34,640 bases of DNA from assembly GCA_000310025.1 (NCBI GenBank), contig FN649741.1:7550701-7585340 (forward strand), in the 5' to 3' direction. The translations under genes were made by a program, and so were the position numbers. This document shows, one piece after another, positions 1-10,800 of the stretch (positions within the stretch are counted from its first letter, which is position 1; each line of letters opens with the position of its first letter). This DNA is from Ectocarpus siliculosus. Lineage: Eukaryota; Sar; Phaeophyceae; Ectocarpales; Ectocarpaceae. The notes under the pieces were generated by a model, which saw only the letters and a list, made by a program, of their open reading frames with translations, made no database searches and was not told the DNA's origin.

Positions 1-242
1 TTTAGTGTAGGACTGGGTATTTACGAAATGTCATGCAACACACAGGCGCTCACTCTGTAAGAGTCGTTCTTGGACTCCACAACACGTTCGCTTCCATGTT
101 GCTGAGTGAGGGGATGCAGGGGAAAATGCCAGAGATCCCCTTCCCGCAATAGTAGAAGTGCATGGGAGACCACATACGATGTTCGACTAAAGTACAACAC
201 CTATGATACAAACAAACATGCACCGACCTCCCACTCCTTCGC

Positions 243-518
243 TTACCGGGAGCACTCCTCTGGTGTCTGGGGAAAAAAGAACGGCCCCACCGTCGGCGTG
301 TTGTTGATGGCGTCCACCACTTGCCACATGATGTGGAAGACGGACTCCTTCGAAATGCCGAACAGCAAGCCGACATCGATGTATGACGCCCCTCGAACAT
401 GCACAGCGCAACTGCCAGCCGAATTTTCACCGGCACAGCTCCACTGCTCGCGCGCAACCCTGCACCACGCGACCAACAAGAATACAAGCATGGATGTACC
501 GGTAAATTCGAAGCCCAA
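243..518 (-). pseudogene. PIF/Harbinger-like (DDE_Tnp_4/HARBI1-type) transposase fragment
   Basis: A minus-strand open frame of about 91 codons has no clear gene ends. Its C-terminal half reads YIDVGLLFGISKESV, then a helix containing VVDAINNTP, then FFFPQTPEE. This resembles the helix-turn-helix region just before the DDE nuclease domain of PIF/Harbinger (HARBI1-like) transposases: a surface-recognition segment, 'gvSkstv..', and a 'pfP.t.ee' linker. No catalytic Asp/Glu block follows in the same frame. Stops and frame changes interrupt the continuation towards position 1, although a short stretch around 60-180 (minus, FYYCGKG) could be further downstream debris. I read it as a decayed transposon copy. 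The family assignment is from memory of motif patterns and is moderately sure; the possibility that it is one exon of a domesticated gene remains. Confidence 0.5.
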
Positions 519-652
519 GCACTTGTCAGGCGCATCGCCGGACGGACATCAGCGCACATGCCATCTCCAAGGCGTCTCCTGCGCTGCTGATGTCCCTGGC
601 GGTGCCAATTCATCTTTCGGACATCAGCGGTGAGCAGCAAATACAAGTGCAA

Positions 653-1190
653 ACCGACGGCTGTGTTCGCGACGGCAAGACAACCCTGACGAAACCTAAC
701 CCTACTCGCTCTTCCTCACGCGCGGACGCACCCTGTGTGGGTATATCTCTTACTTGCGTAGAAGTCGTTGCGCTCGAGGATGGGTCGTAAAAGTTCCGCG
801 AGCTTGTCGAAGCTGTGCTCCTCCATCCTGTACATGCGTCGGAACAGAATCCTGCGCCTCACATCTTCTAAGTGCTCGTCCCAAACCAGCCGTCACGGCT
901 CGTGGATACGTTGCCGCGTCTTGGGTGTTAGGCGCTGAACGACAGTCGATGTGGCGACAGTCAGCACCAGCACAATCGCCGCTATTGCTTTGAGCTTGTC
1001 GAGGACATCCCGGGTGTGTGTTGGCCGAGCGCGTGCCCGTGGGCGAAGGGAGCCACTACATTCTGTAGCCGCGCCGCGCTTTCTATGGTCGCCCATGCCC
1101 CAAACACAACCCTAGCTGGCTTCCTATGGTAAGGGGCACTCGTGTTGTAGACGTCGCTGGTGAGGGGCACTCGTGTTGCAGCCGTCGCAG
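653..1190. other. Non-coding stretch, no gene recognised
   Basis: Only short overlapping open frames on both strands, none with a recognisable domain or splice-supported continuation. Two near-identical short segments (GGGGCACTCGTGTTG) occur at 1134-1148 and 1162-1176, a local 28-bp-spaced duplication. Confidence 0.5.
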
Positions 1191-1207
1191 CCCGCGCGTG
1201 CGTCTGT

Positions 1208-1392
1208 AAGGGTGATTTGGAAAGTGCTCCAAAAAGGCTTCCAAAATTTGGAAGCTAGTGGCTCCAAATTTTCGGGCCCAACTTCGTTCCAAATTTATGT
1301 CAAAAATTTGGAGCGGCGGGTTCCAAATTTTCGGAGCTTTTTTGGAGATTTGTACAAAATTTGGATTTTTGGACATCGATTAAAACGGCCCT
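1208..1392. repeat. AT-rich repeat built on TCCAAATTT / AAATTTGGA motifs
   Basis: About 185 bases are packed with the 9-mer TCCAAATTT and its complement in both orientations, including the near-perfect palindrome GCTTCCAAAATTTGGAAGC at 1237-1255. Base composition is far more AT-rich than the flanks. The open frames across it on both strands are by-products of the motif. It is most likely a non-autonomous, foldback-like or satellite-like dispersed repeat. I cannot see terminal inverted repeats or a target duplication well enough to define ends. Confidence 0.55.
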
Positions 1393-2337
1393 AACATGCA
1401 ATAATGGGTGCAGTCTATCTAGAGTACCATTTAGACTGTATATGGAAGCCCTCTACTCTGGCTGAGCAGAGAGTCCGGGAGTGTGGTGGCTATGTCCTGC
1501 CACCGGAGGTTGGCTATTTCCTTTGGTGCAATATGGCGAGGAATGCCAAGCGTGACCGAGCGAACTCAGTCAAGCTAGGGTGGCGAGGAGAGTGGGCGAG
1601 CCTTCGTGGACCCTTTTCCCATTCTCCTAAAGATTCATCAACTCTTCGCAGCCGTTGGGAATCGTAAGAGTCATAGACCCTCGAAGAACGGTAATCTATT
1701 ATCACATATCCTCTCAGATCCTACTCTTTATGTACGTGTATCTGTGCTCCCCGAATCTCCATATCCTGACCTCCACATGTACGTTCAACGACTACCACAA
1801 TACTGTAGTTCTCTATTGTTACAAAATAAAGATCCTTCTGCACTGCTGTGCCCTTTGTATTCACACTCACCGCAGCGGAAAGTAATCCAATAGCCTGTGT
1901 ACAGCAGCATACCGCCGACGCCCCCCACAAAGGCATGGTCGGGGGAATAGGATCCGTTAGCTGTCCAACAAGCGGAAATATCTATACTTGACTGCTGAAT
2001 CCATCCAGCAGTTCTCGTTGTTGTGTGCACCCAACCGTTTCCCAACAAAACAGGACTCGGCTGAAAAGATTTGCTAGCGTCGCATCCCTTCCCCCTCCGA
2101 CTGACAGAGCGCCCCTCGGACCTAAGAGCTAGACCTAAGGGCAAGGGGCAAGGGCCCCCAGGATTCTCTAGATCCAAAAATAAAAATAAAATCCAGGGTT
2201 TCCACGGCGTCGCGTTTTTTTACAGTCCCGTCCCGACGATGAAAAAACAAACGAAAAAGGTCACAAGATCGTGCGATCATTAGCGACAGCGCCTCGTTCT
2301 GCAAGACTCCCCGCCTCTTCCCGTTTACACACATGCA
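1393..2337. other. Intergenic stretch, no gene recognised
   Basis: Short frames on both strands without known motifs. AT-rich patches lie around 1690-1830 and a pyrimidine/purine-mixed stretch precedes the next gene. It may hold the promoter and 5' UTR of the gene starting at 2338, but no core promoter element is convincing. Confidence 0.4.
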
Positions 2338-2911
2338 ATGAACGCCTCATCGTTTCGACTTGTGTTGACGGCGTGCCTTAAGTGGGCATCGATCGGGGTG
2401 ACAACAGCAAGCAGTAGAACCTCTCCATCGGATACATTGATATCGAAAATAAGAATTGATGCTGCCGCCGAGCGGGTATTTCCGAGCGCCCAGGTTGGCG
2501 CACCTTGCTCAATTGTCACTGTCGAAGGCCTCGGACCTCTAGATGGCGATTATGCCTTGCTCGAGGGCCAAGCTGACACGATCCAAGGTAGACCAGCCTG
2601 GATTAGCACGTCGGAAAAAACTGGTGGACATATGGCGCTGACATACAACGATATCCAAGGGGTGTGGACGATAGGCGGGGCTTACGACCGGAGTTCCGCG
2701 TTCGTGCAGGTTGACTCAGCCCTTCCTCCTGCGCACAGCTCGATGTGGAACGTTTACGACGGTGATTCGTCCGATTTTGAGAGGGTCAGCAACGCTGTCG
2801 CCATCTCCTGTCCAGGCAAGACTTTCGCCGGCGACTTGTATTTTCATCCTGTTGCCCCGAGGGGTGAACCGATCGGGGTCGGGTACACAACATCTATGTT
2901 TGCGGGTACAT
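2338..2911 (+). CDS. Secreted/luminal domain protein; possible first exon of the downstream glycosyltransferase gene
   Basis: The ATG at 2338 opens a frame that starts with a short basic-then-hydrophobic stretch (FRLVLTACLKWASIGV), compatible with a signal peptide. A compact module follows at about residues 60-160, with LDGDYALL, GRPAW, LTYNDIQGVWTIGG, then PPAHSSMWNVYDG and a closing Cys. The G-Y / L-Y / W-I-G / W-V-Y-D-G spacing resembles a small repeated domain seen in secreted proteins of brown algae and oomycetes; I cannot name the family. The open frame runs to 3024, but a good donor (GTAAGA at 2912) sits in phase 1. An acceptor at 3236-3238 continues in matching phase into the next open frame, so this may be exon 1 of the GT4 gene. 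Alternatively it is a separate 228-residue protein ending at 3024. The coding call is fairly sure, the gene boundaries are not. Confidence 0.6.
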
Positions 2912-3195
2912 GTAAGATGGACTCGTTGAGGTTGTGTAGCAGTGTACCCCCCCAGAATAATAAACACCTGGATAGAGAACGCCACGCATGCAAACGTAGA
3001 CGGTGCAATCGGGGGAGGATGTAAGCAATCCTATAAGAGATAAGACAAAATATCTATTGCCATCAAGGTTCTCCTATCGAGATGTAGCCGTTATAGGCTT
3101 ATAGACAATACTAGAGTATCTGATGATGTACCAGTCCTCTCGCTGCACCGCAACCCTTAACATTGAGTATACTTATCACCCCTTTTCCGTGTGCC

Positions 3196-6050
3196 ATGCC
3201 TGCCCTTTTGCATCATCATTGCATAGCTTGCACAGCAGTTTCGGTATCGACACTCCCGGCCACTCTCGCTGAGTGTAATGGACCGTACCGCCTTCAGGCC
3301 GCGAACATCCAAGTAGAGGTCTTCACGTGGTCACACGTCAACGATGAGCGCTGCACGATGCTGCACGACACGTCTGGGAACTGCGTTGTCACGATGGAAA
3401 GCCCAGCCACCATTGCCCGAACTTCCTCGGCGACCGCTGCAGCCCGTGGCGCCCTCGTTAGCGAGGAATGGTGGGCCCACATACTTCGAGACGCGGACAT
3501 GTTTTCATCTCTCGGAGGGGATGCCAAGGTGGTGTGTACATCGGCAGGGCACACCACGCGCTTGGTTTTGGACCTGGTGGAGCCTGAGCACACAGCAGTC
3601 GTCCCACTACCGAAAACTGCCGGCGAAGGAGGTGTTGATGGTTCGGTCGCGACGGCCATGTCAAGCTTCAAGTTGACATCCGAACAGAACGGTTCTATCG
3701 TCAGTTCTTCCCACAGCTCATTCCACGTTCGATTCTCACAAGTAGCAGGCCTGCGAAGGATTGGCACGGTTGATGGCGGCACGGCCGGGTCTGAGCTTTT
3801 GGAAACAGTCCCGCGACGGGTCAAGATATCGGTCAACGGCGTCGAGGCAACGACAGTGCTGGACAGCGTAAGCATCGACGGCGTTAGGGCAGGGACAAAC
3901 GTGTTTGAGTTTTGCCTGCTCGACAAACAGATGGAAGATCCGCAGCGGGGGACCCGGCCTGCAGATGGGGAGATTTGCATCGCCCAGATCTCGCTGATTA
4001 TCGAAGTCTTCTCGGCAGAGACACACGTAGTCCGGCGCAGACCTTCACAGGAGGGTGCGCTTTCCTCCAGAGCCGCTGCTGGCGGAACGGAGGGCGGGGA
4101 CGGCGGTATCGAGCCCCGTCGTATCGTGTTTGTTGTTGATCTTCAGGTCGTGGATGGCTACAAGCTCAGCACGCTCCACCTGTCAAAGAACATGCCCAGT
4201 GGTTTCCGAGCATCTATGCTGGACCTATCTTGTGCACGTGAGGAAAGCTTGAAGTAGGGGGTGCACCAGGTATTACTTGATACTGGAGAATTTCCCTTCT
4301 TCCCTGTGTCAAGATGCCGAAAAGTAAGTGATTGGCCATACACATGCCGATGATTAATACTTGTTTTCTCTTGAAGCATCGCGCATCTCACAAAGAGGAT
4401 TTTTTTTTCTCCGGGCTTGGCACCATTGAAGGGTTCTCTTGGCCAGGTTCCCAGCCCGCACAAACTGTTATTTAGAAAGATATCCCCCATCCCCCCGCGC
4501 CGTCGTGTGTGCAGCCGGGGATCTACCTGTGAAGGATTCGTTCGAGAGGCACGCTGTCGAAGTCTTTCGTTTGTGCATCAAGCCACCAATCAAGGTAAAC
4601 CACCTTCGCAGTTTCCCAGTCGGTAGAGTTCGCACGCTACATTTGCCTTTGGTGAAGGTCGTCTTTGTCCACGTTCACGCCCCTCGGCTTGATAAGTCCC
4701 GGCCAGAAAAAGATGACAGCATACTGTAGACTCGACACACGAGCGACATCATAAATCCAAGCTGTCACCACAGCAGTTGACGGTACTATTCCTAACTCAA
4801 GACTTTGCTGTGCACAGTTGAGTCAGCAATTTCCCCTCTGGCGGGCGTCTTGGTTTTTGTTGGCACTTACAAAACAACCATACGAAACCTTCCATTATCG
4901 TACACGACAGATGTGGGACTCGGCTCAGCGGGAGGGCACCACTGTGGTCCAGCTCCTGCATTCCGCCCTCGTGAGCGCGGCAACGTGGGAAGATGTCACG
5001 TCGAGACACCCCGACGTCGCGCAAGCACTCCTCGATCTCCACCGCCACCTATCCGCCTTCGACGTGCTCGTGATGTCCAACGGGCGCGGAGACAACGACG
5101 CGTTTCTCCTGCAGGCAGCGCGGTTGGCAAGAGTGGGCACTCGCGTGGTGCTCCTCGGCGCTGGTGCTGTCAGCAGTCACGTGTCTCCGCTGTTTGGCGG
5201 GGCTACCAAGCTCATCGGGCCGTCTCACTACGTCGCGCACGCCCCGGCCGTTAGCCGAAACGAGCAAGGCTTGTCGGTCAAGGTTTGCCAACCGGTGATG
5301 GACGCCGCGGGAGTTCTGAGCGCCGCTCGTTCGTGCCGCTTGACCAACGCGGAAGCCCGTGACGGCTCTGAGAAGGTCTCGGGTGGTCATCCCCAATACC
5401 CGGAAAGGAGCTTTGGAGAGGATGAAGGCGGCGCAACTGGCGTCAATGACGGAGGAAGCGTTTCACCCTCGCCCTCGAAGTTTATCATGGTCGGCCGAGT
5501 TGTGCCCGAAAAGACGCCGGGTATGTTTGTGCGTGCCGTGGCGGTACTGCAGAGGAGACTGGAGGAGGGCGGCGGAAGGCGAGCAGAAGCTGTCGTCGTA
5601 GGGAACGGCACTCTGCTCGGGCCGATGCAGGGCCTCGCCCGGGACCTCAATGCAACCGTAAGGTTTACGGGGTTCCTGTCGGCAGAGGAAGTGCCCTGTG
5701 AGGTTCAAAAGGCAACCGCTCTCGTTCTACCCTCGACTGGCCCTACGGCGTTCGAGATGGTTGGACCTGAGGCCATGCTCCTGGGCGTGCCGCTGGTGAC
5801 GTTTGGGTTCGGGGGAAGCGGCGAGCTGGTTCGTCACATGGAGAACGGCATCTTGGTGGCCGAGCCCACTCCCAAGGCATTGGCGGACGCCCTCGAGCTC
5901 TTGGCTGGGGACGCGGTGTTAAGAGATCGCTTAGGAGCCCAAGCTCGACTGGACGCCCTTCAGGCACTCTCTCTACCAGAAATGGTAGCTTGTTTTGTGG
6001 ATGAGTTCGGCAGCTTTGCGAAGAATAGAAGAAGAACTAGCCCGACGTAA
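3196..6050 (+). CDS. Family GT4 glycosyltransferase with N-terminal extracytoplasmic-type region
   Basis: I join exons 3196 (or 3239)-4237, 4515-4594 and 4818-6050 by GT-AG sites with matching phases (1, then 0); the stop is TAA. The first exon begins with a weakly hydrophobic stretch, or is entered at 3239 from 2911. It then holds a beta-sandwich-like segment (about 3810-4010, VKISVNGVEATTVLD ... GTNVFEFCLLD). Its end, RRIVFVVDLQVVDGYK, looks like the first strand of a GT-B fold. The last exon carries FDVLVMSNGRGDND, PSHYV, KFIMVGRVVPEKTPGMFV (about 5478-5531), VRFTGFL, and PEAMLLGVPLVTF with GGSGELV (about 5766-5832). These are the classic C-terminal nucleotide-sugar-binding motifs of GT4 (Glycos_transf_1) enzymes. 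In the usual E-x7-E position the first Glu appears to be Thr (TAFEMVGPE). Donor and acceptor sugars are unknown. Role inferred: secretory-pathway glycan synthesis. Confidence 0.82.
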
Positions 6051-7391
6051 GTGACTGAAAGCGGGCTTCCCTCGTTGTGGAGTATTTATACACATAGAAG
6101 GCCAGGTACAGGGGATACGGGGTATTGGTTTTGACAGAAACTATTGCCCAATGTTGGAAGGGGTCTCATTTTGTGAAACAATAAATAAATGTGTGTGATG
6201 TGCGGGATATACCATTTGTGAGAATGCAGGGGCGAACCAGGGGGGTGCTTGTTTCTGAAACGCGCCTCACGAATTCGCAGAGAGAGTTGTTATGGTGCTT
6301 GCGTGTTAGAAGCAGTTTCAGTATGTATGTGCATGTGCAGCACTTTGTGTGAGAGCTGGTTGAATTGAGGGCGCTCCCTTGACGTGGTCATCCGATGTTG
6401 TACCGATTCGGTGCTGCTTGCAGTTTGGAGCTTTCGTGGCGGACAGGATGACAGAGAGTGACGCATTGGATTTTTTTCATGTTTTGCAGTATTCGTTCTC
6501 TGTTCAACACACTTTCTTTACCGACAGAGAGACATGAAGACGTGCCGCACATGCATGCGTGGGCCGACAACACTGTGCATGCACGTCATGTATGTGTGAT
6601 TCGACATACATTTCATACATACATGTACATGCGTGCAACACACGGAAGGAAGAAGATTTTCTTGTGTACAAACACGCAATGCAAGCAACAGGCTGTGACA
6701 CAAAACACATGTTTTGTCCAGCTCATGATGATGATGTCAATCAACCTGGATGGAGGGTAGACCACACCATCGCCTGTGGATGAGATCTTTTGGATGTGGT
6801 GTGGGTGTTTGTTTCCCCCGCGAAAAGGGACCGGAGTTTGTTTACTCTCACGGGGCCTCTGACTTTTGTGGTGTTGGGCTGGGGGTTGGTTTGTTGGTGG
6901 CGGTGAAAAGAGTGCATGGTCCCGGTCCGTGCGTCCCTCATACGGCCTCCCTGGCAAAACACAGAACGGTCCTGACTGCCTTCTTGAATGCGAAGACAAC
7001 AACAGCAACAACAACAATCACCCCTACAGGGACATCTGCAATTATATCTTATATCTCTCTCTACGGAGGAAGAGAAGGAAGGAGAGGGAGAGTGGAGAGA
7101 CAAGAAGAAGAGCGGGAAATGTGTACGAGATCTATCATCCATCCGTCCGCCGTATCCTTCTGGAATTCAAAAAAAAATCCACAGTCGAAAAAAAAGAAAG
7201 GAGTTCGATACAGAAGCGTTCTTACGATCGGGGGCTATTCACCGCTGTCTATATCCCTCTAGACCACCAACCCCTCCCGCCTCTCTAGACACAACGAACA
7301 AGAGAGTGAGCGTTAGTGCGGGCTGCGAGGTGTGGGCGTTGGACAGCCCTGCTGCAGAGGTCAGACCCCGGATCCCCGTGCCTGCAGCAGC
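6051..7391. other. 3' UTR of GT4 gene plus intergenic/5' region of phosphatase gene
   Basis: An AATAAATAAATGTGTGTG stretch at 6179-6196 lies about 130 bases after the stop and could act in 3'-end formation. Bases 6540-6640 are rich in CATGCATG/TACATGTA-type words that can fold on themselves. Bases 7040-7200 are purine-rich (GAGAGGAAGG, long A runs), probably the 5' UTR or promoter-proximal DNA of the gene starting at 7392. No coding signal is convincing. Confidence 0.45.
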
Positions 7392-7859
7392 ATGGACAAC
7401 GACTTCGTGGACGTGTTCCCCTCCGCGGGAGGGGTTGGCGACAGCCCCGTCAAGACGAGCGCTGCCGAGGAGCACCTCAACCCGGCAGGAAGTTCGTGGT
7501 CTCGCCCCGGGCTATCGCTCTCGATCCCCGCCGATACAGGAGGCAGGGAGGCCCTGGTGTCCCCGGCGGTCCCCGGCTCGAGGCGGGCGTCCATGCACTC
7601 GATGCCGAAGGAGGGCGTGCTGCGCGGCGCCTGCGCGGTCTCGGGAGCCGCGGTGATGAGGCAGGACGAAAATGCTGCTGCCGCTGCTGCTGCCGCTGCT
7701 GCGATGGTCGAGCAACCGCAGCCGGCAGCGGCGGCGGAGAGTCCGGCTCCTCCACGAGGCCTGATGCCGTTGACGATCGAGCCCGGGGGGGATTGCGTGC
7801 CGACGGAGCTGGAGAAAAAGAGGGCTAAGCTGGAGAAGTACAGATACGAGTGCAGCGAG
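7392..7859 (+). other. Exon 1 of the phosphatase: disordered N-terminus and lead-in to DSP domain
   Basis: This exon encodes 156 codons. It begins MDNDFVDVFPS, runs through Ser/Pro/Gly-rich sequence, has an alanine tract (about residues 95-104) and a PQPAAAAE stretch, and ends with the charged helix ELEKKRAKLEKYRYECSE. The helix-plus-ECS ending corresponds to the segment immediately before the DSP core in plant MKP1. The donor is GTGGGT at 7860, phase 0. The downstream intron is about 4.4 kb. Confidence 0.85.
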
Positions 7860-10800
7860 GTGGGTGGGGGTCTGCGGGCGCGTGGGCACCCGGGGAAGGG
7901 TTTTTTGAAATATGCGTTGACTGACCGACCCGCTGTTGTTGTCGTTTTTGATTTGCCACCCAGTTTTTCTCCGTCTCTTGGATATAGTGTGGATTCAGAC
8001 AGGGCGCGAAGGTTTCGTATCGGGGATGGTGCGAAGGAGGGTTAATATGGCGTGCGTGTTTTAAACCTGGGCAGTAGTTCGCGGACCAAGCGCAAGAGCG
8101 GTGCAGTGGGGGCGTCTTGGAAAATGGTGGCAAGGAAAGGCATGCGTGGTTGACTGTATCTACCCTGAAGTTTTCTTGCTTCCTCTCTCTCACGCGCGCT
8201 GTACGTTCCCTCTTGAGAAAGTCGCCCACAATTTGTAAAGTCGAGAGTTGGTCCGTTAGACCTCCCCGCTCCCGCGATTTTCAAAAGTCACGTCTCAGTC
8301 TCAACAAGGCAGACCCGGAGCTTTCCCGACGCGTGTTTCTGTGGGGTAGAGAGGCAGTGGCGGGCCATCGCCGTTCGCAAGTCGTGAAAATAACCCGCGA
8401 GTGTTTATACATCATTTGCTGGTAGCTGTCCTCTCTCTCTCTTCGAATGTACAATTCCGATCCGATAATGTCTGTTGCCGCTTTCTTCTTCTTGCTAAAG
8501 AAAAAACGCTGCTTCATTTTTTTCAAGCGGCGGGTAAGGTTCCTCACGGAATATGTTAGCGTAGGTCTGAAGAACGCGGTTTTTTCAGCCATTATGCGCT
8601 CGTCTATTCGAGGCACGCGGCGCGCCCTCTCCCTGTTGCTCGCAAGCTGGGATCAGCTTTTTTGTCTCTTGTGTGCTTGAAAATGGATGATTGCGATGCG
8701 CGGCCTTCCCGAATACACCGGAGCATCTTGACGAACAGACGCGAAGGTAGCAACCGCGCGACGCACGTTCCGGTTCCCGCGAAATATTTTTCCCGTCGTT
8801 TCATTATCTATTCGCTCGAACGGCGAATTAGAGCGCTGCCAACCATCGGGATGCACATACAGCAAGACATCACATCCCTGGCGTGCCGGCCGTCCCGTTT
8901 ACAAACACTTTTCGTCAGTTTGTTGCGTGTAAAGGTAAAGACGCAAAACGAGTACCATCTAGTACTTTAGAAATTCGGTGTGTTTCTGTTGCGCGCCTGC
9001 TGCCTTTGGGAGCCGTTTGATTGGTGCATCCGTTTTCTGTAAGCGTTGGGCAGCATCGTCTCCATTCGGAGAGCCCGCCCCAGGGTCGTGCGCCAAAAGC
9101 AGACAGCAGTGGCAGTCGCAATCATCCGACAGCAAGCAATACGCCCGTGTAGTTTCGTATATGACGGGGTGCGAAGCCCGTCCGCTTGCTGTACACACAT
9201 AATACACGCACGACTTTTTATAGTTGCGGCCGACTTTTTGGATAGCTGCATCAGCGCTCTTGGGGTGGTACACGGACGAGGCGCTACAGTACGCCCCTCG
9301 GCAAGCATGTATGCTTTCTCAAGTTAACCGACTCAGAATACGCCCAGTCCATTCCAGCGGGTTTCCCTCTTAACCGTCAACCGTGCTGACAATGGGTTTC
9401 AACGCATCCATCAGAACTTCGAACGGGGTATACCATATATTACCTCGAACGGGTGTTCTTTCTTATCAATGGTACAATGAATGTTGTTCCCGTACTCGGC
9501 CAGCAGAAAGCAGAACGATTTCGCTTTCGCCTCCATCCGTGGACATGACTACAAGGTACAGCACTAAATAGCAACATATTTGACATGTTGTGCATCCCCA
9601 CCTGGCGAGGATGTCTCCCAAAAATCAAATTAAACAATATTTCAAACATTCAAAATATTTCAAATGGTCTCTCTCGAGTAGGCTTGTCGGGCTACATGAG
9701 AGCCCAGAGTGTCGTCGAACGGGGATGCAAGATGAAAATATCCATGTATAGCGGGCAGCAGGACACAACCCAAACCACAGCTGCCTGCCAACTGCAGTGT
9801 AACGTTTTCCCAAGCTCACACAGCTGATGTGATTTTGACTCGAACAGCCAGCCCAACGAACCAAAAAGAAAAAGTTACAAGATGTCGCTTTGTGTGCTGT
9901 TAGGGAAATCGTGGAAATACAGGTGGCCTTCCTCTGACGCTATGGATTCATTGCTAATCTATCTCAGACTCTTTTTCTCAGATAGAGATGGATTCGTTGT
10001 GTCGTATTAAGAAAATAAAATAAAAACTGTTCCCAGCAGTGCAACCCACTCGTCTTATCAAACTTTTATTTGACGATTCCCTCCATAGCTTGAACATCCT
10101 CGCGTACACAACACGGGCAATCAATCCTAAGTACATTGTTCTCACTGATTGCGCGGAAAAGCATATCTGTGCCATCAAAACCCGTGCACAACAGCAATAA
10201 ACCCCCCGCCCCCCACGCTGCATGCACAGAGGTACGCGTGCATCAGCTGTAGGATTACGGAACTTGAAAAGCCTCTTCACGGCGGTGGTAGAAATGTTAC
10301 TTTCTCGGCGCACCCCTGTGCAATCGCTTGTGTTCAAAGTCCTTTCGTTCCTGCTTAGCTTTTGTATCGCCCCCCAGTGCGATGGCGCTCCGGTACCATA
10401 CAACTCTGCGGAATTTAATCTTCCGGTTCTATGCATACCAGTACGCGCACGCCCGGATACTTCCGATGTGCCAATTGGGATACAGCGCCAGAGTACACTA
10501 AATAGTGGCGATTCTGGGTGATTTGATCTTCCATAGCACCCGTGTGAGACAGCTGCGATGGGTGCGATGACGCGACACGCATACATACCAGCAGGGAGGG
10601 GTGATCACTACAACGCCTGTGTGATTTTACAGCGGGTAGTGTGCCAAGCAAGGTTGGTAATGCGTTGTTCAGGCGCCACGAACAAGGAATGGTGTGGGTG
10701 CCTGCTTTATCAACATGAGCGCATTGTTTTGCCATACCACTCTGTGCTCTCTCGGCTGCTGGCATGTTATCCTCGCTTGTTCTTTTCCGTCAATAGTGCC

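Noticed and set aside
4595-4729. Read-through of the GT4 exon beyond 4594 to the stop at 4729
   Set aside because: A GTAAAC donor at 4595 in phase 0 matches the acceptor at 4815-4817 that opens the GT-B frame. Read-through would end the protein before the catalytic domain.
9978-10586. 202-codon minus-strand open frame inside phosphatase intron 1
   Set aside because: No recognisable domain, no splice signals that extend it, and ordinary amino-acid composition for translated non-coding DNA.
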